From contig AZLU01000183.1 in the NCBI GenBank assembly GCA_002224055.1, forward strand, positions 1-64,000: 64,000 bases of DNA. Reading direction: 5' to 3'. Position numbers and translations under genes: made by a program. The notes under the pieces were generated by a model that was not told where the DNA came from, searched no databases, and saw nothing but the letters and a program-made list of their open reading frames with translations. Positions within the stretch are counted from its first letter, which is position 1; each line of letters starts with the position of its first letter. The DNA comes from Pezizomycotina sp. ARF18. Lineage: Eukaryota; Ascomycota. Below, one piece after another: positions 46,561 through 58,100 of this stretch.

Positions 46561-46799
46561 CGAACACAAAAGATGCCATTAAAATGCCGAAATCCCAACG
46601 GGACAAAACTTGAGCAGACGCCATCCAGCAGAAAATAAAACCGTGAAATCCAGGGTATTCTTTAAATAACAAGCCTTTAATCCTGTAATACCGTAAAAGG
46701 GGGATCGGAGAAGACGAAATTCCGAGCGGTCATGTAAAACGCAAAATAATACCCTTGGATAGAAGGGGAAAACAAAACATCCGCGGGATGATCGGGCAT

Positions 46800-47945
46800 T
46801 CTTACATTGGGTCGGGGACATATTGCCGCGCAACACATCGAGAGCGTTCCGACTCGCGTCATGTTGGGCCTCCTTCTTCGTCTTCGCCAGGCTGAGGCAA
46901 GATGTTTGGCCATTCAAGCTCACAGATGCCTTCCACAAAATGGAGTCCCTCTCCCTCCATTAGATTCGTAGACGTACTCGGGAGGTCGTCGGTGTTGCTT
47001 ATCTGCCCACTCCTTAGCTCGACGGTTGCTTCGGATCGCTGCGGTTGAGGTAGGAGTAGAGTGGGTGGGGTACGAGTAAGATTCGAAGCCAGGCGGCGTC
47101 GGCGTCGCAGGATAGTATAACGCCGGATCGCCCATATAGGTGGAACTTCTACTGAGCTGCCCGTGCTCATATGGAGTCATTCTGCCCCTACTTCCACTCA
47201 TCGGTGTCCGGCTGTGCGAGTGTTGTGGCCCTTGCGCACGGTTCCAATTGTCATAATAACTTTTGTACTGCACTGCAAGAGGCTCAAAAATCCTTTGAAC
47301 CAACTTCGCAGGACGTGCCACTTGTCGCTTCCCAAATCGCGATAAATACCGGCTATGTAAGCTTTAAACAAGTCCGCCAACCATATTTCTGTCATATCGT
47401 AATTCAAGCCCTTGTCGATTTTTAGCCGCCGCGCGGCAAACGCACAAATGTATGGCTTACGAGCGATTCGTGCAGTTGCTTATTGCAAGAGAGACAGTCA
47501 GCGGGGAATTTGAAAGAATGAACGCTCTTTTCTAAGCATATCCGCTCTCTTCTTGAAACTCAGAGGAAAAAACAACTTTCGTGTTATTGTAACGGGCACA
47601 GGACCATCTTACAGAAAGATCATATTCTCCAAGGTCGGGAAAGAGTTCGTTCAGCAGGTCGGCCGCTAAAGCCTTCAGTAAGCTGTCTCCTAGGAATTCC
47701 AGAGGAGAATCAGCCGGCATGTTTGAATTGTAATCTTGCCCGGTATATGAGCTACGAGGAGTGTAAACTTGTCCTTCTAGCGATGGATCGCGGAAACGAT
47801 GAATTCGTGGCGGTGGAGGCAATTGAGATTCGATGATTGAGCAATTCGAAAACCACGCGCCGCCGGAGCGGGAGAGGTGCTATACATATTGTCGAGCTTT
47901 GCATACTGTGAGTACTCCCGTCTAAAATGATTTCTCGATTCCATT
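46800..47945 (-). CDS. RNase III-domain protein with C-terminal dsRBD, probably catalytically altered
   Basis: ATG at 47945 gives MESRNHFRREYSQYAKLDNM. After one frame change near 47830 comes LPPPPRIHRFRDPSLEGQVY, then the RNase III signature region at 47720-47665: DSPLEFLGDSLLKALAADLL, NELFPDLGEYDLS. A second conserved block at about 47380-47290 reads ADLFKAYIAGIYRDLG, KWHVLRSWFKGF. A Ser/Pro/Tyr-rich linker (47290-47030) leads to a dsRBD: RAKEWADKQHRRPPEYVYES, WKASVSLNGQT, then KTKKEAQHDASRNALDVL (46885-46838). RNase III cuts double-stranded RNA using four acidic residues. Here the first Glu of E-R-L-E-F-L-G-D is Ser and the Glu of D-x-x-E is Lys. An intron probably lies at about 47530-47410, and a GTAAGA donor at 46812-46807 may lead to a last short exon. 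At least three frame changes are present. Confidence 0.72.
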
Positions 47946-48338
47946 TTCGCTTTACGGGTATCTGGAATAGTAAAAAGGTCGCGCTCGGAAAAACAAAAGG
48001 AAACTAGCAAGGTAAAACCAGCCTAGGGGTGTAAATCCGCTATACAATAGAATACAATTTGATACAAAAAAGTTTAAATAATTTTTAAAAAGAAAATAAA
48101 TATAAAAAAATGCAAGGCCTTTTTTTTTCTTTAAAAAGGGGAGTTGGTAGCAGGTTATTAGAGCTCAAACTGACCTTGCTTGAACCCAGCAGTATGGTAA
48201 ATTTGGGCTTGCAAGCTTCACCTATGATAGCTGAACGTATGCGAGTTGGCGAACCTAAAAATTTTTTTCTTCTGATGGAGCTGCGGATTTTGCAGAAAAG
48301 GAAGCTTCTTCGTAAACTCTAGACCGTATCAACTAAAA

Positions 48339-48828
48339 ATGTGGTCTCGACGGGAAGTCCTCAAACATTTGCAGAATGAATCCCAATTCGATGTAGGCAT
48401 GGACTTGCAGAAGCTGCTTCTGCTGCCTCCTTTTAACTCAATCTCAGAGGCAGCTCTTCGTTTGACGACTGCGCTGAGTAGCTGTACTTCATTCGGATAC
48501 CTCGCCGCATTACGTGAAGTGAGTGGAGAACGAGAACAAAGGCACCGGCGTGAAAAAAAAAGGGTGTTATTTCCTTATTTTCTTTTTCCGACTTTTTTCC
48601 TTTTTGCACTCGATGTATATCTACCATGAGTACCTTCAGGTTAGTTACTTATTCCCTTCTTTCTCTCTTTCTTTTCTTTTCTTTTTTTCGTTCATGGACC
48701 ATATTCCTTTTTCTTATCTCTTCTACCTTCTTCTGCCTTCCTTGTAGAGGTGTATAGGTCTAGTCCAAGCCTTTAAACGGCGAAGAAGATTGGACATCGA
48801 AGCTGGTAGCGGGCCATCAGGTGATTAG
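48339..48828 (+). CDS. Small two-exon gene, apparently intact
   Basis: ATG 48339 opens 60 codons (MWSRREVLKHLQNESQFDVG ... SFGYLAALRE) up to a GTGAGT donor at 48519. A long pyrimidine-rich intron (48519-48747) ends CTTGTAG, and the second exon reads RCIGLVQAFKRRRRLDIEAG, SGPSGD and TAG at 48826-48828. The splice is phase 0 and both exons stay open, giving an 86-residue product with a leucine-rich helix and a basic patch. It is divergent from the RNase III-like gene, with about 390 bp between the starts, so they may share a promoter. The family is not recognised. A different upstream start is possible, since an open frame covers 48110-48322. Confidence 0.4.
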
Positions 48829-50422
48829 AACAAATATGCAATAACGTCGCGCCACACGCACATCGCGGTCCTAGACGCAGTTACTGTTCAGAGAACATTA
48901 GCGACGACAGTTCGTTGAAAGCAAACGGGGGCGGTAATATACTCATCGAATCCTTGGAATCGGCATTCCTAAGCCTTAGTCAACAAGAAAAAAGAAAAAA
49001 AAAAACCGAAAGGCACCTCATGGTACTTGTCCGAGTTCCTATTTTTGCTTTCTTTTCCCCCATCCTTCTTCTCATTCTTCCTTTTTCTTCCTCTTGTCTT
49101 TTCTTTTTCCTTCCCCCTTTCCTATTTCTCTGCAAAATATATTTTAATCCCAAATACCACCACAACCAGTTAGTGCCAATTCCGATTATTTTTCTTTTCT
49201 TCAGGATAGAGTATAATAGTATTATATAAATCTGATGTTTCTCCACTTCAATGTCTTCGCTTTCTGTATTTTTCAGGGTTATTGTTTCTTATTGTTAGTT
49301 TCATTGTATTCTCTTGTTCCCGAAGAGACGCTGGGAGGGGGAATACCGGATGTACCTGCCAGGAGCGCACAAGGCGTAAGAGCGAGAAAGGTATCGTAAC
49401 AGTCCGATAAGAGCAAGCAGAAACGCGATTGTGTGTCTGGTCCTACTTTTTCTTTTCTTCTTTTTTTTTTTTTTTTTGGTTATTTCTGTCTTTTGAATCA
49501 TGACAAGGGTGCCTTAGGTTTACCCAAATAAGCAGCCACCGCGCGCGGAACAATCATCCCGGTGTGTAAGAGGAAAAATCAATCTGCATCAAACGTAAAA
49601 CAGTCGTTATTAGTATAGTATAAAGTGATCTATGTAGACTTAACAGCCAGCCGGCGCACTCGGGCGCTTAATATGCTCAGCGACCAAAAGAGATACTCAA
49701 TACGACACTTTTTTAAGCCTTGTACACCCATTCCTTTGGTCTAAAGAAAAAAAAAAGAAAAGAAAAAGAAAGGGAAAAGTCCAAACACAAACAAGTAGCC
49801 AAAGAGCTTGCGAACGTAGCCAGATTACCGAGAATTCGGATAAAGAATTTTTTTTTTCTCAATGCAGCGGCGTGTTTCGATAGAAAATTACAAAAAAATA
49901 TTTTTTTTTTTTTTGATTATTTTTGATTTTTTCTAGCAAGAAAAAAAAAATTACAGTAATACGGAAAGTAACACAATAATAACAATAATATACCCTCAAT
50001 TAGCATCTGAGGCCGTTATCCCGCAGGTGATTTAAATACTGTCGATATCCTTCCGGGCTTCTGAGTAGCTAGCTGCAAGCAACTTGTTAGTACCACATAA
50101 ACAGGAGGCTTTCACTTCAATTGGAAGGAAAACCTCATACATGAACAATTACTGAGAAGAAACAACAATAACTTAGAAGGCTTTGACCGGCAGGTGGGGA
50201 AAAGGAGGATTCAAAAGAGCTTTCAAAATTTCTTTCTTCCTTTTTCCTTTCCTTTTTTGTCTTTCCTTTTTTTTTTTCTTCTTATTGGAATTAACTGAGA
50301 CCCCCAGACACTTTGCCGTTTCGAGCTAGACAATAAGAAATTGATCTCAAACAACGCCGTTCGGAAAAAAGGAAACAAACATGGGAGTTAGTAGATCCCA
50401 CTTGCCATAATAAAGCTTCAAT

Positions 50423-50426
<4 letters not shown>

Positions 50427-50455
<29 letters not shown>
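50427..50455. repeat. 29-nt pure T tract
   Basis: An uninterrupted run, one of the longest in the window. A Lys-rich ORF on the minus strand across it is an artefact of the tract. Confidence 0.9.
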
Positions 50456-50531
50456 CCTTCTTCGTCTTTGTCGTGCCACGTTGCTATTGCTGTGCCCGGC
50501 GCCGGAAAACGCTGTTGTGTTGTCCAGGCTC

Positions 50532-50777
50532 ATGGCGGTTATCGAACTACCAGGGGGCCCAGGAACACCGAAGTCAGATGTGGATCGGCAGTTCGAAGGA
50601 GGAGAAGAAATGTAGAAAAGAAACGGGCGGGTAGACCCTCTGCTTGGGCGGAACAAGTACTCCACCCGAAAGGCTCTGCAAATGGCTCCTCGCTCTCAAC
50701 CGCTCACCTGCGTCGCAGATGAAACAGCTGCAGACGATGGCGCGGTGGATATTGACATTTACTGCCTGATGATTTAA
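50532..50777 (+). CDS. Possible small ORF with one in-frame TAG
   Basis: ATG 50532 gives MAVIELPGGPGTPKSDVDRQ, with TAG at 50613-50615. The same frame then stays open to TAA 50775-50777 (GRVDPLLGRNKYSTRKALQM, then ADETAADDGAVDIDIY). The frame also extends upstream to the T tract at 50455. Local GC is higher than in the flanks. Overlapping frames on the other strand are also open, so strand choice is uncertain. No family is recognised. Confidence 0.25.
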
Positions 50778-51082
50778 AGGATTGGTAAGGTTGTTAACTT
50801 GGAAGAAAAGTGGGGCGGGGTTTGGAGTTTGGCGATTTTGCAAATTTTTTTTTTTTATTTTCGGGAAATTTGCGCGAGGGGTAAAGAAATTTACAATAAT
50901 AAAATAAAATAAATAAATGAATAAACAAATAAATATTGCCAGCAAAAACAAATAAATCAGCAGTAAAATAATTATTTTTATTCTCTCACTGATGATTTGT
51001 TTTGTTTATTACTTTCTTCTTATTCTGAACAATAATCAAAATCTCTTCGATCTTCTGCTTTTGAATTATGTAGGAGCAATCA

Positions 51083-51604
51083 ATGCATGACCCCACTATT
51101 ACGGCCAGCAAGTTTTTTTTTTTTTTTTTTTTTTTCAAAGCTAATGGATTCGCTGGAAACCTGGTAATGTATATATCTCTCTTTGGCTCCTTAGCTTCTC
51201 CCTCCTCCGTGCTGATCGATCTGGTGGATTCCTGCGCGATAACGCCACCAGAGACATCTTCTTTTCCTTGGAAGTTTGCGGGAGATGTAACCAGGATGCG
51301 GAGGAGGAAAGGGACGCCCGATGTTGTGGATGCATACAGTAGACAGACCGTCGCAAATGTCACTAACGCTTCCCCTTTTTGTTTAGAACTCGGTACATCT
51401 AAAGAGGCCCTCAATCCTCCAGCAGCAGCAGCAGGGCAGCAGCCACCAACCGATCTTCAAGTGATTGTCACAGGCAATTTGTCATTCATTATTGCTGAGC
51501 CTGCATGGCGCTCTCCCTGTGGCCATGATCGTCCGAAGTTAAGTAAGAGAGAGGAAAGGCCGATGCAGGTAGCTGGTCGGTGGCTCGATTTGATCATGAG
51601 TTGA
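51083..51604. other. Ambiguous open region on both strands
   Basis: The plus strand is open for 173 codons (contains PSSVLIDLVDSCAITPPETS) and the minus strand for 142 codons (contains GEALVTFATVCLLYASTTSG, a possible membrane segment). Both pass through a 24-nt T/A tract that would encode poly-Phe or poly-Lys, so at most one is real and neither can be preferred. Confidence 0.25.
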
Positions 51605-52770
51605 TTGGGTGGACTTTGCAGATCATAAGCGCCTCTCTCCCGTCGCTGCACTGCAAAACGCTCGCTTGTACTTATTGCGGCGCCTACGACTTACCCTCCT
51701 CGGGATGGAAAGACACGGCTCGCTATATGCTTTGATTTATAGAAGCACTCTCGTGCTTTTTTTTTCGTGGGCTTCCTTCAACATCTGTCGTGGGCACAAC
51801 AGCTTTTGCGAAAGCCGAAGCTATCTCTTCTGACCAACTACCAAAAAAAAAAGAAAAAAAAAAGCCTCTTGCCGCGCGTGAGGAATCCGAGTGCATCTCA
51901 AACGCAACCATACCAACACTTTTGGATCGATTTTGCAGAAGCATGCATCTGGTCAGATATAAGTACGCCTCTATTTCCTCCAAGCTATATCGAATGGATT
52001 TTATTATTTACTGAAACAGGTTTTTTTTTTTTTTTGAATATCGAGCTAATCTTGGTGGCGTGGCGTGCATCGAGGCGTAGGGATCTCTCGGCGGCTTGAT
52101 CACGAAACTTTTAGCACATGTCGGAAGAGCGACAGCTGTTCCCCGCCGGCTATCGCGGCGCTTATAAATCTCCACAAAAGAAAATTACTTGATCATGGTA
52201 TCGTCATGAAAGGTAAGTTAATATTGGTTAGAATTTCTTATCGCAATTGCGCAAGCCGTCCGCACCTTCCTGCAAGAAAACGAACTTCGAATCACGATCA
52301 CAGAAATGTTACAATGATAATATTCTCCGCCTTGCTTGGTTTCTAAATCTATGACAAAAGAATTGTTAGTTTCGGCTAGATGCTTGTTCAATTTCTCTTC
52401 TTTCTGAGTTCATGGCACAGTTACGATCCAAGCGCGCAACGGTAAGTGCGCCTTGCCCTGGAGTGCGACCAGTCCATCGACCATGGAAAGACACCAAAGA
52501 ACCCTATCAACTTCTGATTGAGAAATTGCCGGTCAGAATATGCCGCGGTTTCTCTCTTCCCGCTCTACCGCGCCAAAAACTGGTACTAACCGCTTTTGAG
52601 AAGCTTGCTGACGCGCGCTCTATCAGGGATCACCGTTGATGAAGTTTTGACGTTTGGCAGCCAGAAACGGCTGGTGGGCTATTGAAGCACGAGTTCTGGT
52701 ACTCTCAAGCCCTATATTGATTCCAAGGGACAATTAATAAATTTACTAGCCCCTGGTATGATATATCTCG

Positions 52771-52800
52771 TTTTATTTTATTTTATTTTATTTTATTTTT
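52771..52800. repeat. (TTTTA)n microsatellite
   Basis: Five units of TTTTA followed by a T run, seen directly. Confidence 0.95.
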
Positions 52801-52885
52801 TATAAACAAAAAGGTATTCAAGGATCAATGCTGATGCATTCCCCGAACCCCTCATGGCTCAAGGGCTATTGTGGAATTTTCGAGA

Positions 52886-53110
52886 TCAATTTCCTGAAAG
52901 TCGCTCAGCTTCCTCTTTTACTCTAGCAATCAAACAGTTTGCCGGAGACGGCCCAAATAAATCGCTCGAGGATGAAAATGGAGGATTGTCTCCATCTACC
53001 GGACACGGTACGAGCATAGTCAGGTGACCATCCAATTCGTTTATTCCAGAGCCAGAGATCAAACCATCCGACGACCAGAATTTGGCATTGTTCATTATCG
53101 CCATATCCAT
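52886..53110 (-). CDS. Possible small ORF or exon, 74 codons
   Basis: ATG at 53110 on the minus strand gives MDMAIMNNAKFWSSDGLISG, then a Pro/Ser-rich middle and a charged end (CLIARVKEEAERLSGN). The frame is open a little further upstream without another ATG, so this may be a last exon. There is no simple-sequence bias, but no family is recognised either. Confidence 0.22.
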   Translation of the reverse strand: MDMAIMNNAKFWSSDGLISGSGINELDGHLTMLVPCPVDGDNPPFSSSSDLFGPSPANCLIARVKEEAERLSGN

Positions 53111-53749
53111 TATTGTGGTATCAGGATAGGGGAGAGACAATGTGGCAGATCGCTACTTTTTTTTTTCCCCCCATGGACATCTAGCCTCACTGGTCACGAG
53201 ATCAACATCGAATTCAGAGAATAAGCGCTACGCAGTAATGTATCGCCAGCTATCGGACGCTTTTTATCTTATCAACAGGTCCTTCCCACATTCCCGGACG
53301 TTCACACATTTGTCGGAAGTCTGTCCGAGTGCATACTGATGGAGTGGTGAAATAGATCACAATAACAGCCCCCTTCGCCCTTACGGTGAAGCGAAGTAGC
53401 GGCTAGACGGAGGAAGGTCATCTATTCCCCAAAGGACCCTGCCCCACAGCGCTAACTCTTCTAACTTTGCTATTGACTGGCTTATATAGGCCATAAACGC
53501 CATACGGCCTTAAATCTCGAAACCTTTTCTTTTCTTTCGATAATCGCGCCTCAAGGAAATTACCGTCACTTCACGAGCCCTTCTGTCGCTCCACCTCAAT
53601 ACGATCATATCCACAAATTGTAGCCAATCGTCACCGCGCCATGCGCTTGGGGCGGTACGCTCTGCCGCAGTGGACTGAAGTGTGATAAGCCGCCGGCTAT
53701 GAATCACCTTTGAATTAAAGAAGATATCGCCAAGCCGCGCAGGGCTTTT

Positions 53750-55119
53750 TATTTTTTTTTTTTTTTGATTATATTGGGCAAACTTATTTTATCGCGAAAA
53801 TGTCAAAACACAAGTACCGGTACTCGAGATACATTTCTTCCCCACCAAATTCTCGCGGAACACGCCGCGGTAGGGTAACAATCAACACCGCAAATAATTC
53901 CAAAGCTCCAAAACGGTTCGCCCTTCGATGTCACAGTCATTAACATTAAGATCTGCTTTATTTCAAAAAAAATTTCCCGTCTTTGATGACGACAACTTTT
54001 GTTCTGCCCATTTTTCTTTTGTCTCCACGCAATTGCGTGAGATTTGGAATTGTTCATTAGGTCTATTTGCTTCGTGGCATTTTTGCTCGATGGCAATTTC
54101 GACCGACGGACCGCTGCTGTTTTGGAGCCAACCTCTTAGTGTTTTCCTTTTTCTTCTTAACTTCTCGGACGATGATGCAATTGTAGCAAACCAGCGGGAA
54201 TGATTCGCTGTTCTTTTCGCGTGATTTTAATACTTATCAACTCGCCCTGCAGCTATCACCTGAGCTAGGCGAGCCACGCTAAAAAGTTTAGTCCCCTTTT
54301 CTCCACCCTTTGGAACCGCGTGAAACCGAGTATCGCTGCTCGTGTAATTCCCGGAAGGCAGGCCGTTGATCCGACGGCGCTAGCGGTTTTCCGTTTCTTT
54401 TCTATTCCAATTTCTATTTTCCCTCTCGTTTGCTTTTTTTTTTCTCCTCTTTTTTTGATTTTGGCTGAACAACTCCAGTACCTAAATCATCACAAGTTTT
54501 TTATTTTCGTTTCGTTTTTCTCTAAACGGAGGTTGATCTTTCATTCTCTTCAAGCCTGCAGAATGCAGAAAAACCGGCGACATCTTTGCCCGACTCGACT
54601 TAAGGACTTCTGTTTCGCTCCTATTCGCTCTCATCCCGTTTGCCTTCGGGGTTTACTCGGAGACTGTTCGATGAAAATTCTGCACACGACACGTGCAAAC
54701 CCAAAAAAAGGAGTCCGCTGGCTGCAGGAAATTTTATTGCACAACGGGAACGAGCGCGAACACGCGAGGAAAAAAGATTCGTCACCTGAAGCGAATTGGG
54801 TCGCGTTGACCCTGCAAACTCGCGCTCGTTACCGTATCATGCGAAAAACAATCTTTAATTTTTATATATATACACCTGAGATATCAAAGTGCCATTCTGG
54901 TTCCTTTTTATTTTAATTGTTGTTTTTCTATCGACACTTATTCGGTTCGAATTCCTTTTATCTTCCCTTTCTTTTGACACCAAAAAAAAATGGTTTACCT
55001 GCAAAAACGGGACGAAAAGTTGGCAAAGAGTAAATGTGGTTTGCTTACGCACGCGTTTTGCGCCCAGAGCGAATTGGTATGACAAATTTTCGCAAACTGG
55101 TGAATGATTCCCTTCTGCC

Positions 55120-55150
<31 letters not shown>

Positions 55151-58100
55151 ATTGTTTTTTCTAGAAACGGGATATATCTTATCTGAGGATTTTTCGCATC
55201 AGTTATTTTTTTTCCGGCCCGGCGCGATATGACTTGCGTCCGGATCAGATAGATAGTTGGATAACGCGAGCGGTGTTTTGAACTTTATTTTATCGTTATC
55301 GAGATATAGAATGAATGCGTGAATATTATTATACGATCCAACGAGCTATTTAGTGATGAATTCGTGCGTATGCGATGTGATAATAGAAGACCATGAGCAG
55401 AATTGCAAATATATTTTCTAGATAGGATCTATAATTCCGATCGCTTCTACGATGGATTATAGAATTATCAACTGCCATTGCTCACTTTTATAGAGCAAGC
55501 GTTCATTTATCGGACCTTAAATATATATACCACTAGTTCTTTTTTCTTGTTTGTCGATTTTAATCAGAAGCAGATATATTTATAGAGGTTTCTTTGAATA
55601 ATATATCCGTTTCTCTGATATTGGCGTTCATCTCTACGATCATGGTATGGTCGTCTGGAATTCCTAATTGGAGATCTGCTAAACCAGCGCTTAACGCAGG
55701 AATTTTAGGGACACATTGCTGGAGCATGTCCGCCGATCTGCTAAGCTCAACGCTCAGCGCTTTAGGAAGCCATGTCGATGTGTCATAGGTTTCAGCGCCG
55801 GCTTATATAAACTTAGTATCGCGACTATTTCTATGCCGGCGTATATTTTGTTTCTCTCGTAGTCACTTAGAGCAAACGCTCTCGTTGAGGTAATAGACCT
55901 ATCTTTCAGTAAATCAAATACTCAAGACGTCGATCGATAAGTGGAGAATCTCATAGCATGGAGGTCTCGTGTCGTGCTTTCGTGCAACTGATATGATCAC
56001 GTCCGACTCCTCGTGCCATCCATATAAGCAAATAAACGCACTACACCAGAGGATATAGGCCAAATTTAGCTCAGCTGTGCTTTACTTCGGGGTTGCGGGC
56101 TAAAAGAAGTTAATTTATGTAATGAGATAATCCAAGTTTCTCTTCTTTCACCTGGGTTTATAACGTCTGGCGCTACAGGTAATATTTATGAGTAGATATA
56201 ACTAAAGGGGAACTCTCAACTGTGAGAGCTACCATCGAACAAATATTCGTATTCAGTATTCCATCTGCGGGGTGTGCTCCCGCGATGCATGCCCGTAGAC
56301 CTTCCTGCAACAGTTTTAGAGAAGAGAGGAGTCTAGATGCGAATCTAGCCTGTTACCAAAACTATACAGACAAAAAAAAAAAAAAACAGGTCCAATTGGT
56401 ATCACACTATGACAAATTAGTAAACGTTGTAGAAGATCTTATTTGATGGAAGTCAATGGGTACTACATATTGAAAAAGCTCACTATTTGTTGACGTGCCA
56501 GTGAAATTTAGTAGGCCTGGCATTTTCTTATGTATGTAAACCAAGCCCCCTTTCCGCTTAGATCTCGATATAACATCAAAAGCCATAACTCTTTTTCTGA
56601 AGGATAACTTTTAAGCCACAGCGGTTCAAGAGAAAGGGGGTGTATCTCTGATTCCCCTCTCGATAGAACTAAACTAGTGACCATTGCCAATATATTGCGT
56701 CAATAACGACACTGCTCCATACAAGTAAACAAAAAGACGTGACTGAATTTTCAATTAAAATAGAAATAACCTACGGAGCAAGGATGAATTCTACTCTATA
56801 CGCTGGTAGACTATATACGCTTAAAATACGGATACACTGATACATGTGGCTTGGGTGGATAGGAAGATTATATCAGGGCTAATCTCTACTCTATCTTTAC
56901 GGCCATGACCTATCTATTTACTAATATTTAATAATTCATTTACGTTACTGATCAAGATTAAGAGGCCGTAAGAAGAGTGCAAAAGGTAATTTATTTGTTA
57001 TGAGATTTCCGATCCATATTACGAAAGCTTGCATGCAATCCATCAGTGGCTTGTAAGTCGAAACTGGATTATTGCCCCTTGAAGCAATCGCTTTTTACAT
57101 GACTGGCTCCCCAAACTCGACGTCACCGCTCTTTTGTCCAATTCAAAGAAGTCTCATTAACCATTTACTTAAGGCCAAATCCTGTTGCGTGATCGCTGCT
57201 TTTTTTTCTTTTTCTTTTATATCTCGGTATTGAATGCGCGGCGTATAGCCTGGTGATGATTTATGTCTGAGTAATTCGAGGCCTTTGCAAATTGATCAGC
57301 AGCATAGGGGTCGTCTAATCTATCTATCTACCTAGGTATGTATCGTTGAAATTTTAATTTGTACTTTCGGAGCTACTTGAGAATAAGGATTAGAAAGAAA
57401 AAAAAAATAGTATTTCACACACTCAAATCGACATCAATCGATATCATATACAGCTGGGAGGGCTACATTACATTATCTGGAGCTAGACTCCACATACTAG
57501 GTTGCTTCATTTGTTAGTTTTTCTGCCGTCCACGAAGTCTTATAACCCGGTTTGAAAAAAAAATATTGGGCTAATTGTGAGAGTCGAACTGCAAACCATA
57601 AAGAATTAAGCTGTAATTGGTTAGTAGAACCTCCGTCTACGGAGTTGTTAGCTATATACATTCAAGGGGCGCGATAAATCAAAAGTCGGTCATAGGGTTG
57701 TAAATATAAGTGCACCCGGCTCGAACAAGCTGTCTTCCACAGTCATAAGCAACATCATAAAATAATAGTGTGTACATTCTGCTCAAATAATAGTCTGCCG
57801 ATGGAAATAACATAGACAACAACATTTTAAAAGCTAGAAATTGCTTTCTTCTACCTCACCCCTGCTTCCTAACTATCTGAAATCATTGTTAATGCTAAAA
57901 TCATTCCGTGAAGATATTTCTTTTATATTTGGAAGGCTTAGTTTCTTCTAGATTTCCCCTTCGAAATTCGGATACGCAATATCGATCTGTAAAATATGCT
58001 GAGACTATTACTGCTTAAGTGTTCCATACTTTCTCCCGTGTCTTACCTGAAGGCTCTCGAGTATGACCATACTACCTAAGTACTTTATTTTTCATCTGAG

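Noticed and set aside
51525-51550. 5S rRNA-like CCGAAGTTAAGTAAG
   Set aside because: Only this short match exists; the other conserved 5S segments and the expected 120-nt layout are missing.
52412-52639. Histone H3-like ORF (YQLLIEKLP resembles the H3 alpha-N region)
   Set aside because: The match is only about nine residues; the rest of the ORF does not follow the H3 fold sequence.
54320-54916. 198-codon plus-strand ORF
   Set aside because: It is long, but T-rich tracts produce much of its Phe/Leu content; no motif is recognised and the apparent start is not ATG.
57567-57660. tRNA-like sequence on the minus strand (GTTCGAC with a partial acceptor match GCTAA/TTAGC)
   Set aside because: The T arm does not pair, the position before the anticodon is not T, and only five of seven acceptor pairs form.
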